Shown here piece by piece: positions 24,349 through 33,661 of a DNA stretch of 42,365 nt. The stretch's first letter is position 1; each line of letters begins with the position of its first letter. Under the pieces are notes generated by a model that had not been told where the DNA came from, searched no databases, and worked only from the letters and a program-made list of their open reading frames with translations. The stretch is from an uncultured Bacteroides sp. (GTDB lineage Bacteria; Bacteroidota; Bacteroidia; Bacteroidales; Bacteroidaceae): assembly GCA_900544675.1 (NCBI GenBank), contig UQVZ01000026.1, forward strand, positions 1-42,365, in the 5' to 3' direction. A program made the position numbers and the translations under genes.

Positions 24349-25875
24349 TTAGCAAAGTGCCTTATTCAGCATATAGTAAACTTCGTTCATGCGAAGTTCT
24401 TTCTTGAATTCGCTGATGTTGGTGTCTTTGTTGATATGTACCATTTCGATGCCTGCAATTTCTGCATAGTCTTCCCAATATTCGGCAGTCAGGTCGTAAG
24501 AGAAGCAAGAATGGTGAGTACCGCCTGCCAGAATCCATGCGCCTGCGCCTACTTCGAAGTTAGGCTGCGGAATCCACAAAGCAGAAGCAACCGGCAACTT
24601 AGGCAGCGGTTTCGGTTCAACGCATTCTACATCATTTACAATCAGACGGAAACGGTTACCCAGGTCGACTACGGTAGCGGTGCAACCTTTACCTGTCTTG
24701 CTGGTGAATACCAAACGGGCTGTCTGGCTCTTACGGATACCGATGCCGAGGAAGTGCACTTCCAGACGAGGTTTCTTAGCTGCAATCAACGGGCAAACTT
24801 CCAACATGTGTGATTGCAAAAGAGCACTCTTTTCACCATCGAAGTTGATAGTATAGTCTTCCAAGAACGAGCAACCGTTAGGCAATCCCTGGTTCATCAC
24901 CCATACCATACGGTAAAGAGCTGCTGATTTCCAGTCACCTTCAGCACCGAATCCGTAACCTTCTGCCATCAAACGTTGAGAAGCAAGTCCCGGAATCTGA
25001 TCGAAGTGGCTGCCGTCTGTCTGACCCAGGTCATCGAAGTTGGTGGTGAAACCTTTTGCGCCCTTTGCCTTCAGGATAGCGCGGAGAGCCAGTTCTGCCT
25101 TAGCCGAGTTCCATACCTTCTGATAAGCTTCAGTAGATTTGTCTTCCAGAGCGGCGTCATGGTCATATTCCTGGAAATAAGTCTTAACCAAAGCGTCCAC
25201 ATCAGCGTCTTTCACCTGGCTGTGATATTCCATCAGTTCGCTTACCGGACAATAGTCTACGTGATAACCCATACGTACCTCAGCTTCTACTTTGTCGCCG
25301 TCGGTTACTGCTACGTTGTTCATCTGGTCGCCGAAACGGATAATCAGCATATCCTGAGCATCTGCCCAAGCGGCGCATACACGCATCCAGACAGCAATCT
25401 TGCGCTGAGTCTCAGCTTCTTTCCAATAGCCTACCACTACTTTACGACGGACACGCATACGGGTGCAGATATGTCCGAATTCACGGTCGCCATGAGCCGA
25501 CTGGTTCAGATTCATAAAGTCCATATCCATGGTATCCCAAGGAATTTCCTTATTAAACTGAGTGTGCAGGTGAAGCAACGGTTTCTTCAGCTGCTGCAAG
25601 CCGTGAATCCACATCTTGGCAGGAGAGAAAGTGTGCATCCAAGTAATAACACCAATACATTTTTCATCATTATTAGCAGCCTTCATCACGGCTTCTACTT
25701 CTTTCGATGAGTTTGCTGTACCTTTATATACCACTTTCACCGGCAGATTTCCACTATTATTCAGTCCGGCTACCATTTCATTGCTATGTGCGTCTACTGC
25801 GATAACTGCATCGCCTCCGTACAGAAGCTGAGCTCCTGTTACGAACCATACTTCAAATTGATCAAATGTGTTCAT
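24349..25875 (-). CDS. araA: L-arabinose isomerase
   Basis: A protein of 508 residues, normal length. It begins with the family N-terminus FEVWFVTGAQLLYG and contains ITWMHTFSPAKMWI, KGFTTNFDDLG, GYGFGAEGDWK and the C-terminal GGTHHSCFS with metal-binding histidines. It is a cytoplasmic Mn2+-dependent enzyme interconverting L-arabinose and L-ribulose. It lies fifth in the ara operon, 36 bases after araD. Confidence 0.97.
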   Translation of the reverse strand: MNTFDQFEVWFVTGAQLLYGGDAVIAVDAHSNEMVAGLNNSGNLPVKVVYKGTANSSKEVEAVMKAANNDEKCIGVITWMHTFSPAKMWIHGLQQLKKPLLHLHTQFNKEIPWDTMDMDFMNLNQSAHGDREFGHICTRMRVRRKVVVGYWKEAETQRKIAVWMRVCAAWADAQDMLIIRFGDQMNNVAVTDGDKVEAEVRMGYHVDYCPVSELMEYHSQVKDADVDALVKTYFQEYDHDAALEDKSTEAYQKVWNSAKAELALRAILKAKGAKGFTTNFDDLGQTDGSHFDQIPGLASQRLMAEGYGFGAEGDWKSAALYRMVWVMNQGLPNGCSFLEDYTINFDGEKSALLQSHMLEVCPLIAAKKPRLEVHFLGIGIRKSQTARLVFTSKTGKGCTATVVDLGNRFRLIVNDVECVEPKPLPKLPVASALWIPQPNFEVGAGAWILAGGTHHSCFSYDLTAEYWEDYAEIAGIEMVHINKDTNISEFKKELRMNEVYYMLNKALC

Positions 25876-25911
25876 AGTTTTACAGTGTTTTAAAAAGTTA
25901 GCTTTATTTTA

Positions 25912-26601
25912 TTATTTCTTTTGTCCATAGTAAGCGTTAGGACCATGCTTGCGGCTGAAATGTTTTTCTATCAGCAACGGATTCATAGTCAGGTGCGGAT
26001 TGACAGCGTATGCGATGCTTGCCATCTTTGCCACCTGTTCCATTACGACAGCATTGTGAACGGCGTCGTGAGCGTCTTTACCCCATGCAAACGGACCGTG
26101 ATTCTTCACCAGTACACCCGGCGTATGAACCGGATTCATGCCTTCGAAACGCTTTACAATCACATTGCCCGTTTCCAATTCATAATCACCTTTCACTTCC
26201 GCTTCGGTCATATCAGCCGTACAAGGTATGGCTTCGTGGAAATAGTCGGCATGTGTCGTTCCGATATTCGGAATATCACATCCTGCCTGTGCCCACGCGG
26301 TAGCATAAGTAGAATGGGTATGCACCACTCCACCGATTTCCTTAAATGCTTTATAAAGAACCAAGTGAGTCGGAGTATCGCTGGACGGACGCAAATCGCC
26401 TTCTACCACATTCCCGTCCAAGTCAACTACCACCATATCTGATGCCTTCATAACATCGTAAGCAACACCGCTGGGCTTGATAACCACCAGACCTTTTTCA
26501 CGGTCGATAGCAGAAACATTGCCCCATGTGAAAATCACCAGTCCGTGTTTCACCAAATCAAGATTGGCTTGAAACACCTTCTCTTTCAATTCTTCTAACA
26601 T
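25912..26601 (-). CDS. araD: L-ribulose-5-phosphate 4-epimerase
   Basis: A protein of 229 residues of the class II aldolase/AraD family. Zinc-binding HTHS (H94, H96) and the later His near residue 171 (KNHGPFAWG) are present, along with the phosphate-binding TWGNVS and SGVAYD loops and PSSDTPTH. It converts L-ribulose 5-phosphate to D-xylulose 5-phosphate, feeding the pentose phosphate pathway. It starts 5 bases after the araR stop codon, so translation is probably coupled. Confidence 0.96.
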   Translation of the reverse strand: MLEELKEKVFQANLDLVKHGLVIFTWGNVSAIDREKGLVVIKPSGVAYDVMKASDMVVVDLDGNVVEGDLRPSSDTPTHLVLYKAFKEIGGVVHTHSTYATAWAQAGCDIPNIGTTHADYFHEAIPCTADMTEAEVKGDYELETGNVIVKRFEGMNPVHTPGVLVKNHGPFAWGKDAHDAVHNAVVMEQVAKMASIAYAVNPHLTMNPLLIEKHFSRKHGPNAYYGQKK

Positions 26602-26606
26602 ACGTC

Positions 26607-27296
26607 TTATAATTTGAATTTCGGGTCTTCCCGATAGGCTTTGTCATTGAACTTATATAGAAAAGCCCCTCTTTTAGACCCTGTTTTGTCTATTTTATCT
26701 GTTTTCTCAATATATCCCATTTCCGAAATGCGTTTCCGGAAGTTCCGCTTGTCCATCGGTTCACCATAAATCGCCTCGTACAGGCTTTGCAGCTGGGTAA
26801 GCGTAAAAAGCTCGGGAAGCAAATTAAACCCGATAGGTGCTGTAGAAGCTTTTTCCTTCATGGCAAACCTGGCTTTTTCCACCATCTTGTTATGGTCGAA
26901 AATCAAGTCGGGGATTTCATCGATATTCACCCAATGAGCATTGTGGCGTTGCACCAGTTCACGGTCGTACTCATCGGTTTTTATCAATGCATAATATGCC
27001 AGCGAGATAACCCGTTCTCCAGGGTCGCGGTCTATCTCGCCGAAGGCTCCGATGTGTTCCATATATACATCTTTCAGTCCGGTCAATTCATACAATACAC
27101 GCTTGGCTGCATCGTCCGCGCTTTCATTCTCCTGCACGAATCCGCCCATCAGAGACCATTGTCCCTTTGCCGGCTCGAAATTACGCTGGAGCAGCAACAG
27201 GTTCAGACGGTCTTTCTCAAAGCCGAAAATGATACAGTCAATGCCGACGAAGAATTTCGGATTGTTTTTATAATATGTAGACACATCATTACTCAT
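26607..27296 (-). CDS. araR: AraR-type arabinose regulator (Nudix-like domain plus winged helix)
   Basis: A protein of 229 residues. The N-terminal Nudix-fold domain (about 15-145, WSLMGGFVQENESADDAAKR) has a Nudix box in which the catalytic REUXEE pattern is degraded (KRVLYELTG). It probably serves as a ligand-binding domain, not a hydrolase. The C-terminal part (about 160-229, RNFRKRISEMGYIEK) is the winged helix of the NrtR group. This matches the arabinose-responsive AraR described for Bacteroides thetaiotaomicron, which controls the corresponding operon. It lies 11 bases after the mutarotase gene and is thus autoregulated if the operon operator is its target. Confidence 0.92.
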   Translation of the reverse strand: MSNDVSTYYKNNPKFFVGIDCIIFGFEKDRLNLLLLQRNFEPAKGQWSLMGGFVQENESADDAAKRVLYELTGLKDVYMEHIGAFGEIDRDPGERVISLAYYALIKTDEYDRELVQRHNAHWVNIDEIPDLIFDHNKMVEKARFAMKEKASTAPIGFNLLPELFTLTQLQSLYEAIYGEPMDKRNFRKRISEMGYIEKTDKIDKTGSKRGAFLYKFNDKAYREDPKFKL

Positions 27297-27307
27297 CTAC
27301 TCATTCT

Positions 27308-28459
27308 TTATTTTTCTACACCAAACTGGAAGATACAATGGCTTTGATAAGTTTCGCCCGGCTTCAGAATAACCGAAGGCCATTGCGGATTATTGGGACT
27401 GTCAGGATAGTGCTGGGTTTCCAGACATACGGAAGCCCGTTGCGGATAAGCGATACCTTTCTTACCTTTTACTGTACCGTCCAGGAAGTTACCGGTATAC
27501 ACTTGGATTCCCGGTTCATTTGTATAAACCGTAAGTGTAATGCCGGATGTCGGACTGGTCAGCTTAGCGGCAACCTGACTGATATCGCCTTTGGTTTTCA
27601 ATACCCAGTTATGGTCGAAACCGTTTCCATATTTCACCTGCTCGTTATCGAATTCAGTTACCGACGGAGCTATCGGTTTCGGCGTATTGAAATCAAACGG
27701 AGTTCCCTTCACCGCCATCATCTTGCCGTTGGTCATATAGGTGCTGTCTACCGGCGTGATGCTGTCCGAAGCTACATACAGAATCTGGTCGGTACCCGGC
27801 TTCGACGGATCGCCGTTCAGATTGAAATAAGAATGGTTGGTCATGTTGATGACGGTTGTCTTATCGGTCGTTGCGTCATACTTGATGTCGATGGCATTAT
27901 CGGCAGTCAGCGCATAGGTTACATGAGCAGTTACATTGCCCGGGAAGTTATTATCGCCGTCAGCCGAGTTCATCGTCAATACCAAGGTACTGTCATTGGT
28001 CTGATTGGCTTCGTACACCTGATATTGCCATCCGGTAGGACCGCCGTGCAGGCAGTGTCCGAAATTGTTTACGGGCAGCTGTATCAAGGTACCGTCTATC
28101 TTCATCTGTCCCTTGTTGATACGGTTAGCATAACGTCCGATGGAAGCACCGAAGTCGCTCGGTATATGCTGATAATCGGCTACGCTATCGAAGCCCAGCA
28201 CCACATCGGTCATCGTCCCGTTCTTGTCGGGCACCATCAGCGAGACAATGCGTCCGCCGAAATTCGTGATACAGACTTCCATGCCCTTATAATTCTTCAG
28301 CGTATACAGCTTGACGGCTTTCGTTCCATCAACAGTTGTTTCAAAATTAGCGGGGTCCAGTCCTGAAAGAGTCAGGGCAGGTTCTTTTTCCTGGGTAGCA
28401 CAGCCAGCCAACGCAGCCAGTGCAGCAAATCCCAAAATAGATGTCCGGATACGTTTCAT
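27308..28459 (-). CDS. Aldose 1-epimerase (mutarotase), lipoprotein
   Basis: A protein of 383 residues. The lipoprotein signal ends in LAGC (Cys at residue 20), so it is anchored in the envelope, unlike cytoplasmic GalM. Catalytic features are present: GRYANRINKGQ, the first His in FGHCLHGG, NHSYFNLNG with the catalytic His, and LETQHYPDSPN with the catalytic Glu. It interconverts alpha and beta anomers, here probably of arabinose before uptake. It is the second gene of the operon, downstream of the symporter across an 83-base gap with a hairpin. Confidence 0.94.
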   Translation of the reverse strand: MKRIRTSILGFAALAALAGCATQEKEPALTLSGLDPANFETTVDGTKAVKLYTLKNYKGMEVCITNFGGRIVSLMVPDKNGTMTDVVLGFDSVADYQHIPSDFGASIGRYANRINKGQMKIDGTLIQLPVNNFGHCLHGGPTGWQYQVYEANQTNDSTLVLTMNSADGDNNFPGNVTAHVTYALTADNAIDIKYDATTDKTTVINMTNHSYFNLNGDPSKPGTDQILYVASDSITPVDSTYMTNGKMMAVKGTPFDFNTPKPIAPSVTEFDNEQVKYGNGFDHNWVLKTKGDISQVAAKLTSPTSGITLTVYTNEPGIQVYTGNFLDGTVKGKKGIAYPQRASVCLETQHYPDSPNNPQWPSVILKPGETYQSHCIFQFGVEK

Positions 28460-28505
28460 AATAGTTCGTTATTATAGGATTTATTTTTCCAAAATGAATG
28501 AATAA

Positions 28506-28530
28506 GGATGCCTTACGAATAAAGGCATCC
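28506..28530 (-). terminator. Intra-operon hairpin after the symporter gene
   Basis: A 7-bp stem GGATGCC (28506-28512) / GGCATCC (28524-28530) lies in the 83-base gap between symporter and mutarotase, followed on the minus strand by TTATTCATTCATTTT. The tail is too mixed for a strong terminator. It may be a partial terminator or an RNA-processing barrier. Confidence 0.55.
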
Positions 28531-28542
28531 CTTATAAGAATA

Positions 28543-30288
28543 TTACCAGAAGTACCAGTAGAATGCAGCACAGCAGGCTACAACGCCCAATGTAGCAATC
28601 ACATCCCACTTGCTCCAGCTTTCACGGATTGATTTCTTGTAATCGCCCGTAAATGTAATCGCTTCCACTTGTTCTTTCGAAGGAGCGGGAGTAAAGCAAG
28701 ACACGACAACCATCAGAATGATGATGAATACCAACAGCCATACTTCGAAGATAAGCCAGTTGGTCTGCCAGAACCAGGTAGTATATTCCCAGAACGCGCC
28801 GTCCATCACTTTAGTACCCGATTCGGTAATGACATTGGTCAGCAGACGTACCATACCAATCAAGAAGCCGCCGATAAGTCCCCATTCGCCGGCTTTCGGA
28901 GTAATCTTCTTCGAGAAAATACCCAACGAGAATACCGCAACCATTGCCGGAGCAATCAGAGACTGAATATCTTGCAAGTAAGAATACAGGTTACCCATGT
29001 TCATCATAACCGGCATCCAAGCCAATCCCAAAAGCACGACAACAACAGTAGCCGTACGACCTACAAATACGTAATGGCTTTCGCTCATGCCTTTCCGCAT
29101 CGGTTTGTAGAAGTCTTCGGTAAACAATGTAGCGCAACTATTGAAGAAAGCGGCCAGCGAAGCGACCAGCGCGCATACGAAACCGATGGTCACAATACCT
29201 TTCACGCCGGCGGGCAAGATGTTTTTCACCATCATGGCGAACGCGCCGTCCGTATCATGTGTGTTCGCAATATCCATCGTGATGCCGCTGCCTGTCTTCA
29301 ATGAAAGTGCGTATGCCACCATACCTGGAATCAAGAACATGAAAATCGGCAACAATTTAAAGTAACCGGCAGCAATCGTACCACGACGTGCACGTTTCAT
29401 TACCGTAGCGTTGTCCTCTCCCTTAGTCTGTCCGAGCACACGTTGTACGATGTGCTGGTCAGTACACCAATACCAGAAACCGATGATAGATGCACCGAGG
29501 AACACTACATAACCCGGGAATTTGGGATACATCGGGTCAGCAGGGTCGGTATGGAACATGTGAGTCGTACCAAATCCATCGTGTGCCGCATTACATGCCG
29601 CCATCATCTCCGACCAGCCTTTGGCAATGCTGCCATCGCCCAACAAATGCAAACCGAGGAATAAAACGAGGAAAGAACCGATAATAAGGATAGGAGTCTG
29701 GATAGCCGAAAGGGTCATCACACCCTTCATACCGCCAAAAACGGTGAATATAGCAGTAATAATGATAAGTCCGATAGCGCCGTACCAGAACGGGATATTC
29801 AACAGATATTCAAAGAAGATACCACCGGTGAAAGCAGTTACAGATACTTTTGTCAACACGTATGCAATCAGTGTAATGATAGAAAGCCATGAGCCGGTGC
29901 GTTTGGTATAACGGAATTTCAGGAAGTCGGGCATGGTGATGATTTTTCCCAACTTATTGTTCAGAAGCTGATAGAAGGGGACGAACAACCATCCGAGAAT
30001 CAAAATCATCCAGCCTTGCATTTCCCAGTGTGCCATGCCGACACCGTCTTTTGCACCTGTTCCTGCCAAACCGACAAGATGTTCCGAACCGATATTTGCA
30101 GCAAAAATCGCTGCACCGATAATGTACCAAGGTTCACCTTTACCAAAAAGGTAGTCTTCACTGTTGGCTCCTTGCTGTTTCAGTTTGTCTTTTTGGATTG
30201 CGCGATATACAGCCCACGCAATCAGGACGACTCCTACAATCAGAACCGCCCAATCGAGCCAAATAAATTCACTTGAATTCCAATTCAT
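28543..30288 (-). CDS. Sodium:solute symporter (SSS family), probable arabinose transporter
   Basis: A protein of 581 residues with about 14 hydrophobic segments. The N-terminal region has the SGLT-like phrases GAAIFAANIGSEHLVGLAGTG and DYLFGKGEPWYIIG, and the core contains FGGMKGVMTLSAIQT and WYWCTDQHIVQRVLGQTKG, all typical of the vSGLT branch. It imports a sugar with Na+ across the inner membrane. Its position as first gene of the ara operon predicts L-arabinose, though specificity is inferred. The operon promoter and operator region lies just upstream (30289-30450). Confidence 0.93.
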   Translation of the reverse strand: MNWNSSEFIWLDWAVLIVGVVLIAWAVYRAIQKDKLKQQGANSEDYLFGKGEPWYIIGAAIFAANIGSEHLVGLAGTGAKDGVGMAHWEMQGWMILILGWLFVPFYQLLNNKLGKIITMPDFLKFRYTKRTGSWLSIITLIAYVLTKVSVTAFTGGIFFEYLLNIPFWYGAIGLIIITAIFTVFGGMKGVMTLSAIQTPILIIGSFLVLFLGLHLLGDGSIAKGWSEMMAACNAAHDGFGTTHMFHTDPADPMYPKFPGYVVFLGASIIGFWYWCTDQHIVQRVLGQTKGEDNATVMKRARRGTIAAGYFKLLPIFMFLIPGMVAYALSLKTGSGITMDIANTHDTDGAFAMMVKNILPAGVKGIVTIGFVCALVASLAAFFNSCATLFTEDFYKPMRKGMSESHYVFVGRTATVVVVLLGLAWMPVMMNMGNLYSYLQDIQSLIAPAMVAVFSLGIFSKKITPKAGEWGLIGGFLIGMVRLLTNVITESGTKVMDGAFWEYTTWFWQTNWLIFEVWLLVFIIILMVVVSCFTPAPSKEQVEAITFTGDYKKSIRESWSKWDVIATLGVVACCAAFYWYFW

Positions 30289-30373
30289 AATTACGTTTGT
30301 TTTTAAATTTATGTTTTCTGTTAGTTAGGTTTCAAAGGTCACATTGGTTACATAAACCGGTCCTTATCATAAA

Positions 30374-30390
30374 AGTGTATCATTTACACT
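30374..30390 (-). promoter_or_regulatory. Candidate AraR operator
   Basis: A symmetric site AGTGTA-N5-TACACT lies 86 bases upstream of the first ara operon gene. A weak -7-like TAATATTG (minus strand, 30401-30408) directly precedes it, which would put the operator over the first transcribed bases. The position suits repression by AraR with release by arabinose. The promoter boundary is not firmly resolved. Confidence 0.55.
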
Positions 30391-30660
30391 AATTCGACTG
30401 CAATATTACAAATTACTTATGAGTTTTATTCATAAATTTGTGTGTTACAAAACATGTTTATACAATTTTCTCCTAAAACATCTTCATTTGTCCACCTCTG
30501 TGCAATTATACCTGCAAATCAACTATAAATTTTGTTTTCTCATAAAGCTCCCATCACAGATATACTTACTATGTCAACAAAATATATATTGCTTTACCCA
30601 CGAATATATATTAATTAGTACATGAAATTATATCTTGATTTTTACTTCGAGAGATAGACA
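30391..30660. other. AT-rich intergenic stretch before the ara operon
   Basis: Between the operator candidate and the L,D-transpeptidase stop codon I see AT-rich sequence with no reading frame of note and no T-tailed hairpin. The transpeptidase gene has no evident terminator here. Confidence 0.5.
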
Positions 30661-30662
30661 AT

Positions 30663-31688
30663 TCATTCAAGAATCACTACCAGCGTAGCTTCTGTCGGCA
30701 TATAATCGTAAACAAACTTAGCGTGTGACGTCGCGTTACGTACACACATGTGCGAACGAGGTATCGTACCCAACGACCAGCTATATTCAATCATTTTGGT
30801 CTGCGGAACATTGACCGGCACGCCATGAATGTAAGCACCATTCGTAAAACGGGAAGCATAAGGTGCATAGCCGCCTGTAGCCGAACCTCCATCTTTCAAA
30901 AACACCATACGCTCTTTTTTCTCTTGCAGCAAGAACATGCCTAAAGGCGTTTCTTGCGCATAAGGCGGACGGTGCACACCGGTAGTAGCCGGATTCATGC
31001 TCCGGATAATCCACTCCCCTTCCTGTTTCCGTTCTACCGTAGCTATATTCTGATCGCGTCTGTCTACAAAAACCACGTGATGGAACAGAACCTTTTCGGG
31101 AAGCTGCCGGATGTAACGTACAGGTATCAGCCATTCTCCTTCCATCGTAACGGGAACAATCCGCCAGAAATTTCCTTCCCTGGCTTTCAGGTAAGCCAAC
31201 GAACCATCCCTTCCATAACGCACTGGTACGGTCGAATCATTCGGGAGATACAACGGCACAGACTGATAACGTTCCACGCCCAATGTATCGGAAACCCGAT
31301 TATAAACATTCCGCACATATTTCCGTATCAAAGGAGCTTCCCCGTTCCGGTTCTTATAGTTGCGGAACACGCCCCATCGTACCGTATCCCGTTGCATATT
31401 CTCGATAAAAGCCAGGCACTTGCGCATAGTTTCCCATTTAAAACTGCGCACCGTATCCTTGTAAGGATATGTATCCTCCAACGTATAACGGTCGTAAAGC
31501 AAATCTTTGGTAAGAATTATATCCGAAGCATCCAGTTTCGCCCGAGAAGTATCGACTTCCATCTGTGCTATCATTTCGGTAACGATTTCCAGTTTGTCTG
31601 ACACCGAAATAGGAGGTATCTGTTGTTTCTCGCATCCAAAAAACACCAGACATACTATACAAACGATAAATAGAACCTCTCTCTTCAT
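30663..31688 (-). CDS. L,D-transpeptidase (YkuD-type) lipoprotein
   Basis: A protein of 341 residues from MKREVLF. The 50 upstream in-frame codons lie beyond the promoter and are rejected. A lipobox ends in FFGC with the Cys at 19. The C-terminal YkuD catalytic domain (about 205-341) shows the HG of AYIHGVPVN and the nucleophile Cys near residue 315 in SHMCVRNATSHAKFVYDYM. The usual SxGC(I/V)R reads SHMCVR, still with Cys and Arg in place. It cross-links or modifies peptidoglycan stems in the periplasm, or attaches proteins to them. It appears to be a single-gene unit with its own promoter. Confidence 0.9.
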   Translation of the reverse strand: MKREVLFIVCIVCLVFFGCEKQQIPPISVSDKLEIVTEMIAQMEVDTSRAKLDASDIILTKDLLYDRYTLEDTYPYKDTVRSFKWETMRKCLAFIENMQRDTVRWGVFRNYKNRNGEAPLIRKYVRNVYNRVSDTLGVERYQSVPLYLPNDSTVPVRYGRDGSLAYLKAREGNFWRIVPVTMEGEWLIPVRYIRQLPEKVLFHHVVFVDRRDQNIATVERKQEGEWIIRSMNPATTGVHRPPYAQETPLGMFLLQEKKERMVFLKDGGSATGGYAPYASRFTNGAYIHGVPVNVPQTKMIEYSWSLGTIPRSHMCVRNATSHAKFVYDYMPTEATLVVILE

Positions 31689-31710
31689 AGCAGGCAGGTT
31701 AAGGTTTATA

Positions 31711-31742
31711 CAAAGATAAAAATCTTTTTTCATTTTTACAAT
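31711..31742 (-). promoter_or_regulatory. Promoter of the L,D-transpeptidase gene
   Basis: Minus-strand ATTG (31739-31742), 20-base spacer, TATCTTTG (31711-31718), 23 bases before the chosen ATG. This supports the start at 31688. Confidence 0.75.
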
Positions 31743-31836
31743 CAGTTGCCTAGATAATAACAACCTAGTCATAAATTTTGTTTCACACAAAGTCCAGATA
31801 CAAAACGATATCCGATTACCTATCATGTCTGCAAAC

Positions 31837-31879
31837 AAAAAAACGCCGCCCCGAGTGTAATCACTACACCCGAAACGGC
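31837..31879 (-). terminator. Terminator of the porin gene
   Basis: On the minus strand a 15-bp stem (31865-31879 with 31845-31859, including several G-T pairs) is followed by G and seven T residues (31837-31843). Confidence 0.88.
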
Positions 31880-31907
31880 TTCAACAAATGTTTATAAAAG
31901 CAAATTA

Positions 31908-32924
31908 TCAGAAGCGAACCATCATTTCCACTACCAATTTATCTTGTTCTGACTCCAACGCCAGCGAATTGTCTTCGTAAAAATACTTTTCATAGTTCAA
32001 ACGCAAATCTGCCTGAAACGGCTTGCCGAAGCTGAACGTAAGACCGCCTGTAATACGTTTGCGCTCATGGTCGGTAATGATATAATCTATTCCATCCTCA
32101 TCCAGTTCGTCACTATTGTTTCCCATATAGTCGAAACGCGCCAAGAAGGAAACTTTCTTTATCAGACTCTTTTCTTTCTTGATGAAGTAATCGTAATTAA
32201 CGAAAGCGTCTACCGCCCATACGCTTTTAAAGGAAGAATGGGCATAGTCCTTGTACATTCCTTCCACTTCGAAATGCCAATTTTTCCAGTCGTAATAGGT
32301 ACCGATGTCGTACATATAGATATTGCGGTCGAACGGACGGATGCGTTGTGTACTCAGGGTCAGGTTATAGCCCTTGAACGGCATCAATTCCAACTTGGCT
32401 GAATAAGACAAAGCTTTGTGCCATCCTTTTTGTTCGGTCAGTCCCGAACCGCTGAACAAACCGGCTTCCAAGGCGAAGGGGAAACCTTCTTTCATCGAAT
32501 ACTTCAGCGTAGCACCTGCATCACGTAAACTACCCATCTGCTTAGCGATGAACGAACGGTTGGCAAAATATTGTAAATGAGGAGAACGGTGCGCGTCAAT
32601 TGTAAACGGTACACGCATCTGACCGATAGTGATATCGAAACCTTTTACAGGAGTCACTCTTGCATAGGCATCCAGCATTTTGATAACTCCTTCATCACAG
32701 AGGTCGATTTCAGCCTTATAACTTACAATGGGAAGCACCTTACCGGTTGCACTGACACGGGCATTGCGCACCTGGAAACGTTGGTCATTCGTTGTTGTCT
32801 GGTATTCGTATTTACCACGTACCGTCCCGTGTATTTCCGGGATTGCATCTTTCCAGTTAAATTCTTGCGCACCGGCTGATGCTACAGAGAGCACTATCAT
32901 AAGTGCTGAGATAATTTTTTTCAT
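31908..32924 (-). CDS. Outer-membrane porin, OprO/P-like
   Basis: A protein of 338 residues. A signal peptide (MKKIISALMIVLSVASAGA) is followed by alternating amphipathic strands rich in aromatic residues and ending in the outer-membrane-type C-terminal MMVRF. Phrases such as RNARVSATGKVLP and DAYARVTPVKGFDITIGQMRVPF fit the phosphate-selective porin O/P family. Anion or phosphate specificity cannot be told from sequence. It forms a single-gene unit with a strong terminator and a -7 box upstream. Confidence 0.9.
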   Translation of the reverse strand: MKKIISALMIVLSVASAGAQEFNWKDAIPEIHGTVRGKYEYQTTTNDQRFQVRNARVSATGKVLPIVSYKAEIDLCDEGVIKMLDAYARVTPVKGFDITIGQMRVPFTIDAHRSPHLQYFANRSFIAKQMGSLRDAGATLKYSMKEGFPFALEAGLFSGSGLTEQKGWHKALSYSAKLELMPFKGYNLTLSTQRIRPFDRNIYMYDIGTYYDWKNWHFEVEGMYKDYAHSSFKSVWAVDAFVNYDYFIKKEKSLIKKVSFLARFDYMGNNSDELDEDGIDYIITDHERKRITGGLTFSFGKPFQADLRLNYEKYFYEDNSLALESEQDKLVVEMMVRF

Positions 32925-32949
32925 TGTCTCTTCTATTCTTGTTTTGCTG

Positions 32950-32957
32950 CAAAAATA
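32950..32957 (-). promoter_or_regulatory. -7 box of the porin gene
   Basis: Minus-strand TATTTTTG matches TAnnTTTG 26 bases before the start codon. The nearest TTTG upstream is at 25 bases, longer than usual. Confidence 0.55.
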
Positions 32958-33049
32958 GAGGAGAAAGATAACCTGATTGTGTCAAACAAATTACAAAAGT
33001 GTTACATTTTCCTAATTCCATAAAAACACCCAAACAGCTCATCCGCTTT

Positions 33050-33649
33050 TCAAATAAACCGAAGAGTCTCCACCTTTTCCAATCGGGCACGCAGGCGCGG
33101 CATTTCCGACTTACGGATACGTAAGCGCATAAAACAGTCCATATCGTAGGACTGGCTGACGATTTCGGGCGACTCTTCCTTTACAATCCGCATCACATCG
33201 TTCATGAACGGATATTCGAAAGCAAATTCCACTTCTTCATCGACCGTTTTCTCGATGATTTCGGCTTCTGTCAAAGCCTGTGCGGCGGCCGTACGATAGG
33301 CAACAATCAAACCGCTTGTACCTAACTTGATGCCCCCGAAGTAACGCACTACGATAACCAGCACATCGGTCAGTTCTTTCGAGTTAATCTGTCCCAAGAT
33401 AGGCTTTCCGGCTGTTCCCGAAGGCTCGCCATTGTCATTGGCACGGAAATTCTTCCGGTCCGGCCCCAGCATATAGGCATAACACACATGACGGGCATCA
33501 TAATATTTTTTCTGGTAAATGTCGAGTTGTTCTTTTACTTCTTCAAGGGTACGCACCGGAATAGCTATTGCAATAAATTTGCTCCGCTTCTCGGTATAGA
33601 TAGCTTCCGACTGTCCGATGATGGTCTTATACGTATCGTCCAACTGCAT
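33050..33649 (-). CDS. YigZ/IMPACT family protein
   Basis: A protein of 199 residues. The N-terminal UPF0029/IMPACT domain (about 1-120) has the family core RSKFIAIAIPV, DARHVCYAYMLG, NDNGEPSGTAGKPIL and VVRYFGGIKLGTSGL. A small C-terminal ferredoxin-like domain (about 135-199) follows. Family members are linked to translation or stress control through eukaryotic IMPACT, but the bacterial function is not settled. It follows the EamA gene by 12 bases and is probably co-transcribed. Confidence 0.92.
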   Translation of the reverse strand: MQLDDTYKTIIGQSEAIYTEKRSKFIAIAIPVRTLEEVKEQLDIYQKKYYDARHVCYAYMLGPDRKNFRANDNGEPSGTAGKPILGQINSKELTDVLVIVVRYFGGIKLGTSGLIVAYRTAAAQALTEAEIIEKTVDEEVEFAFEYPFMNDVMRIVKEESPEIVSQSYDMDCFMRLRIRKSEMPRLRARLEKVETLRFI

Positions 33650-33661
33650 TCCTCTTCCGGT

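Noticed and set aside
27338..28366. 342-codon plus-strand frame opposite the mutarotase gene
   Set aside because: Antisense shadow. The minus strand encodes a clear aldose 1-epimerase with signal peptide and catalytic residues.
31689..31838. Upstream start for the L,D-transpeptidase adding 50 residues
   Set aside because: It would hide the lipoprotein signal inside the protein and lies upstream of the promoter at 31711-31742.
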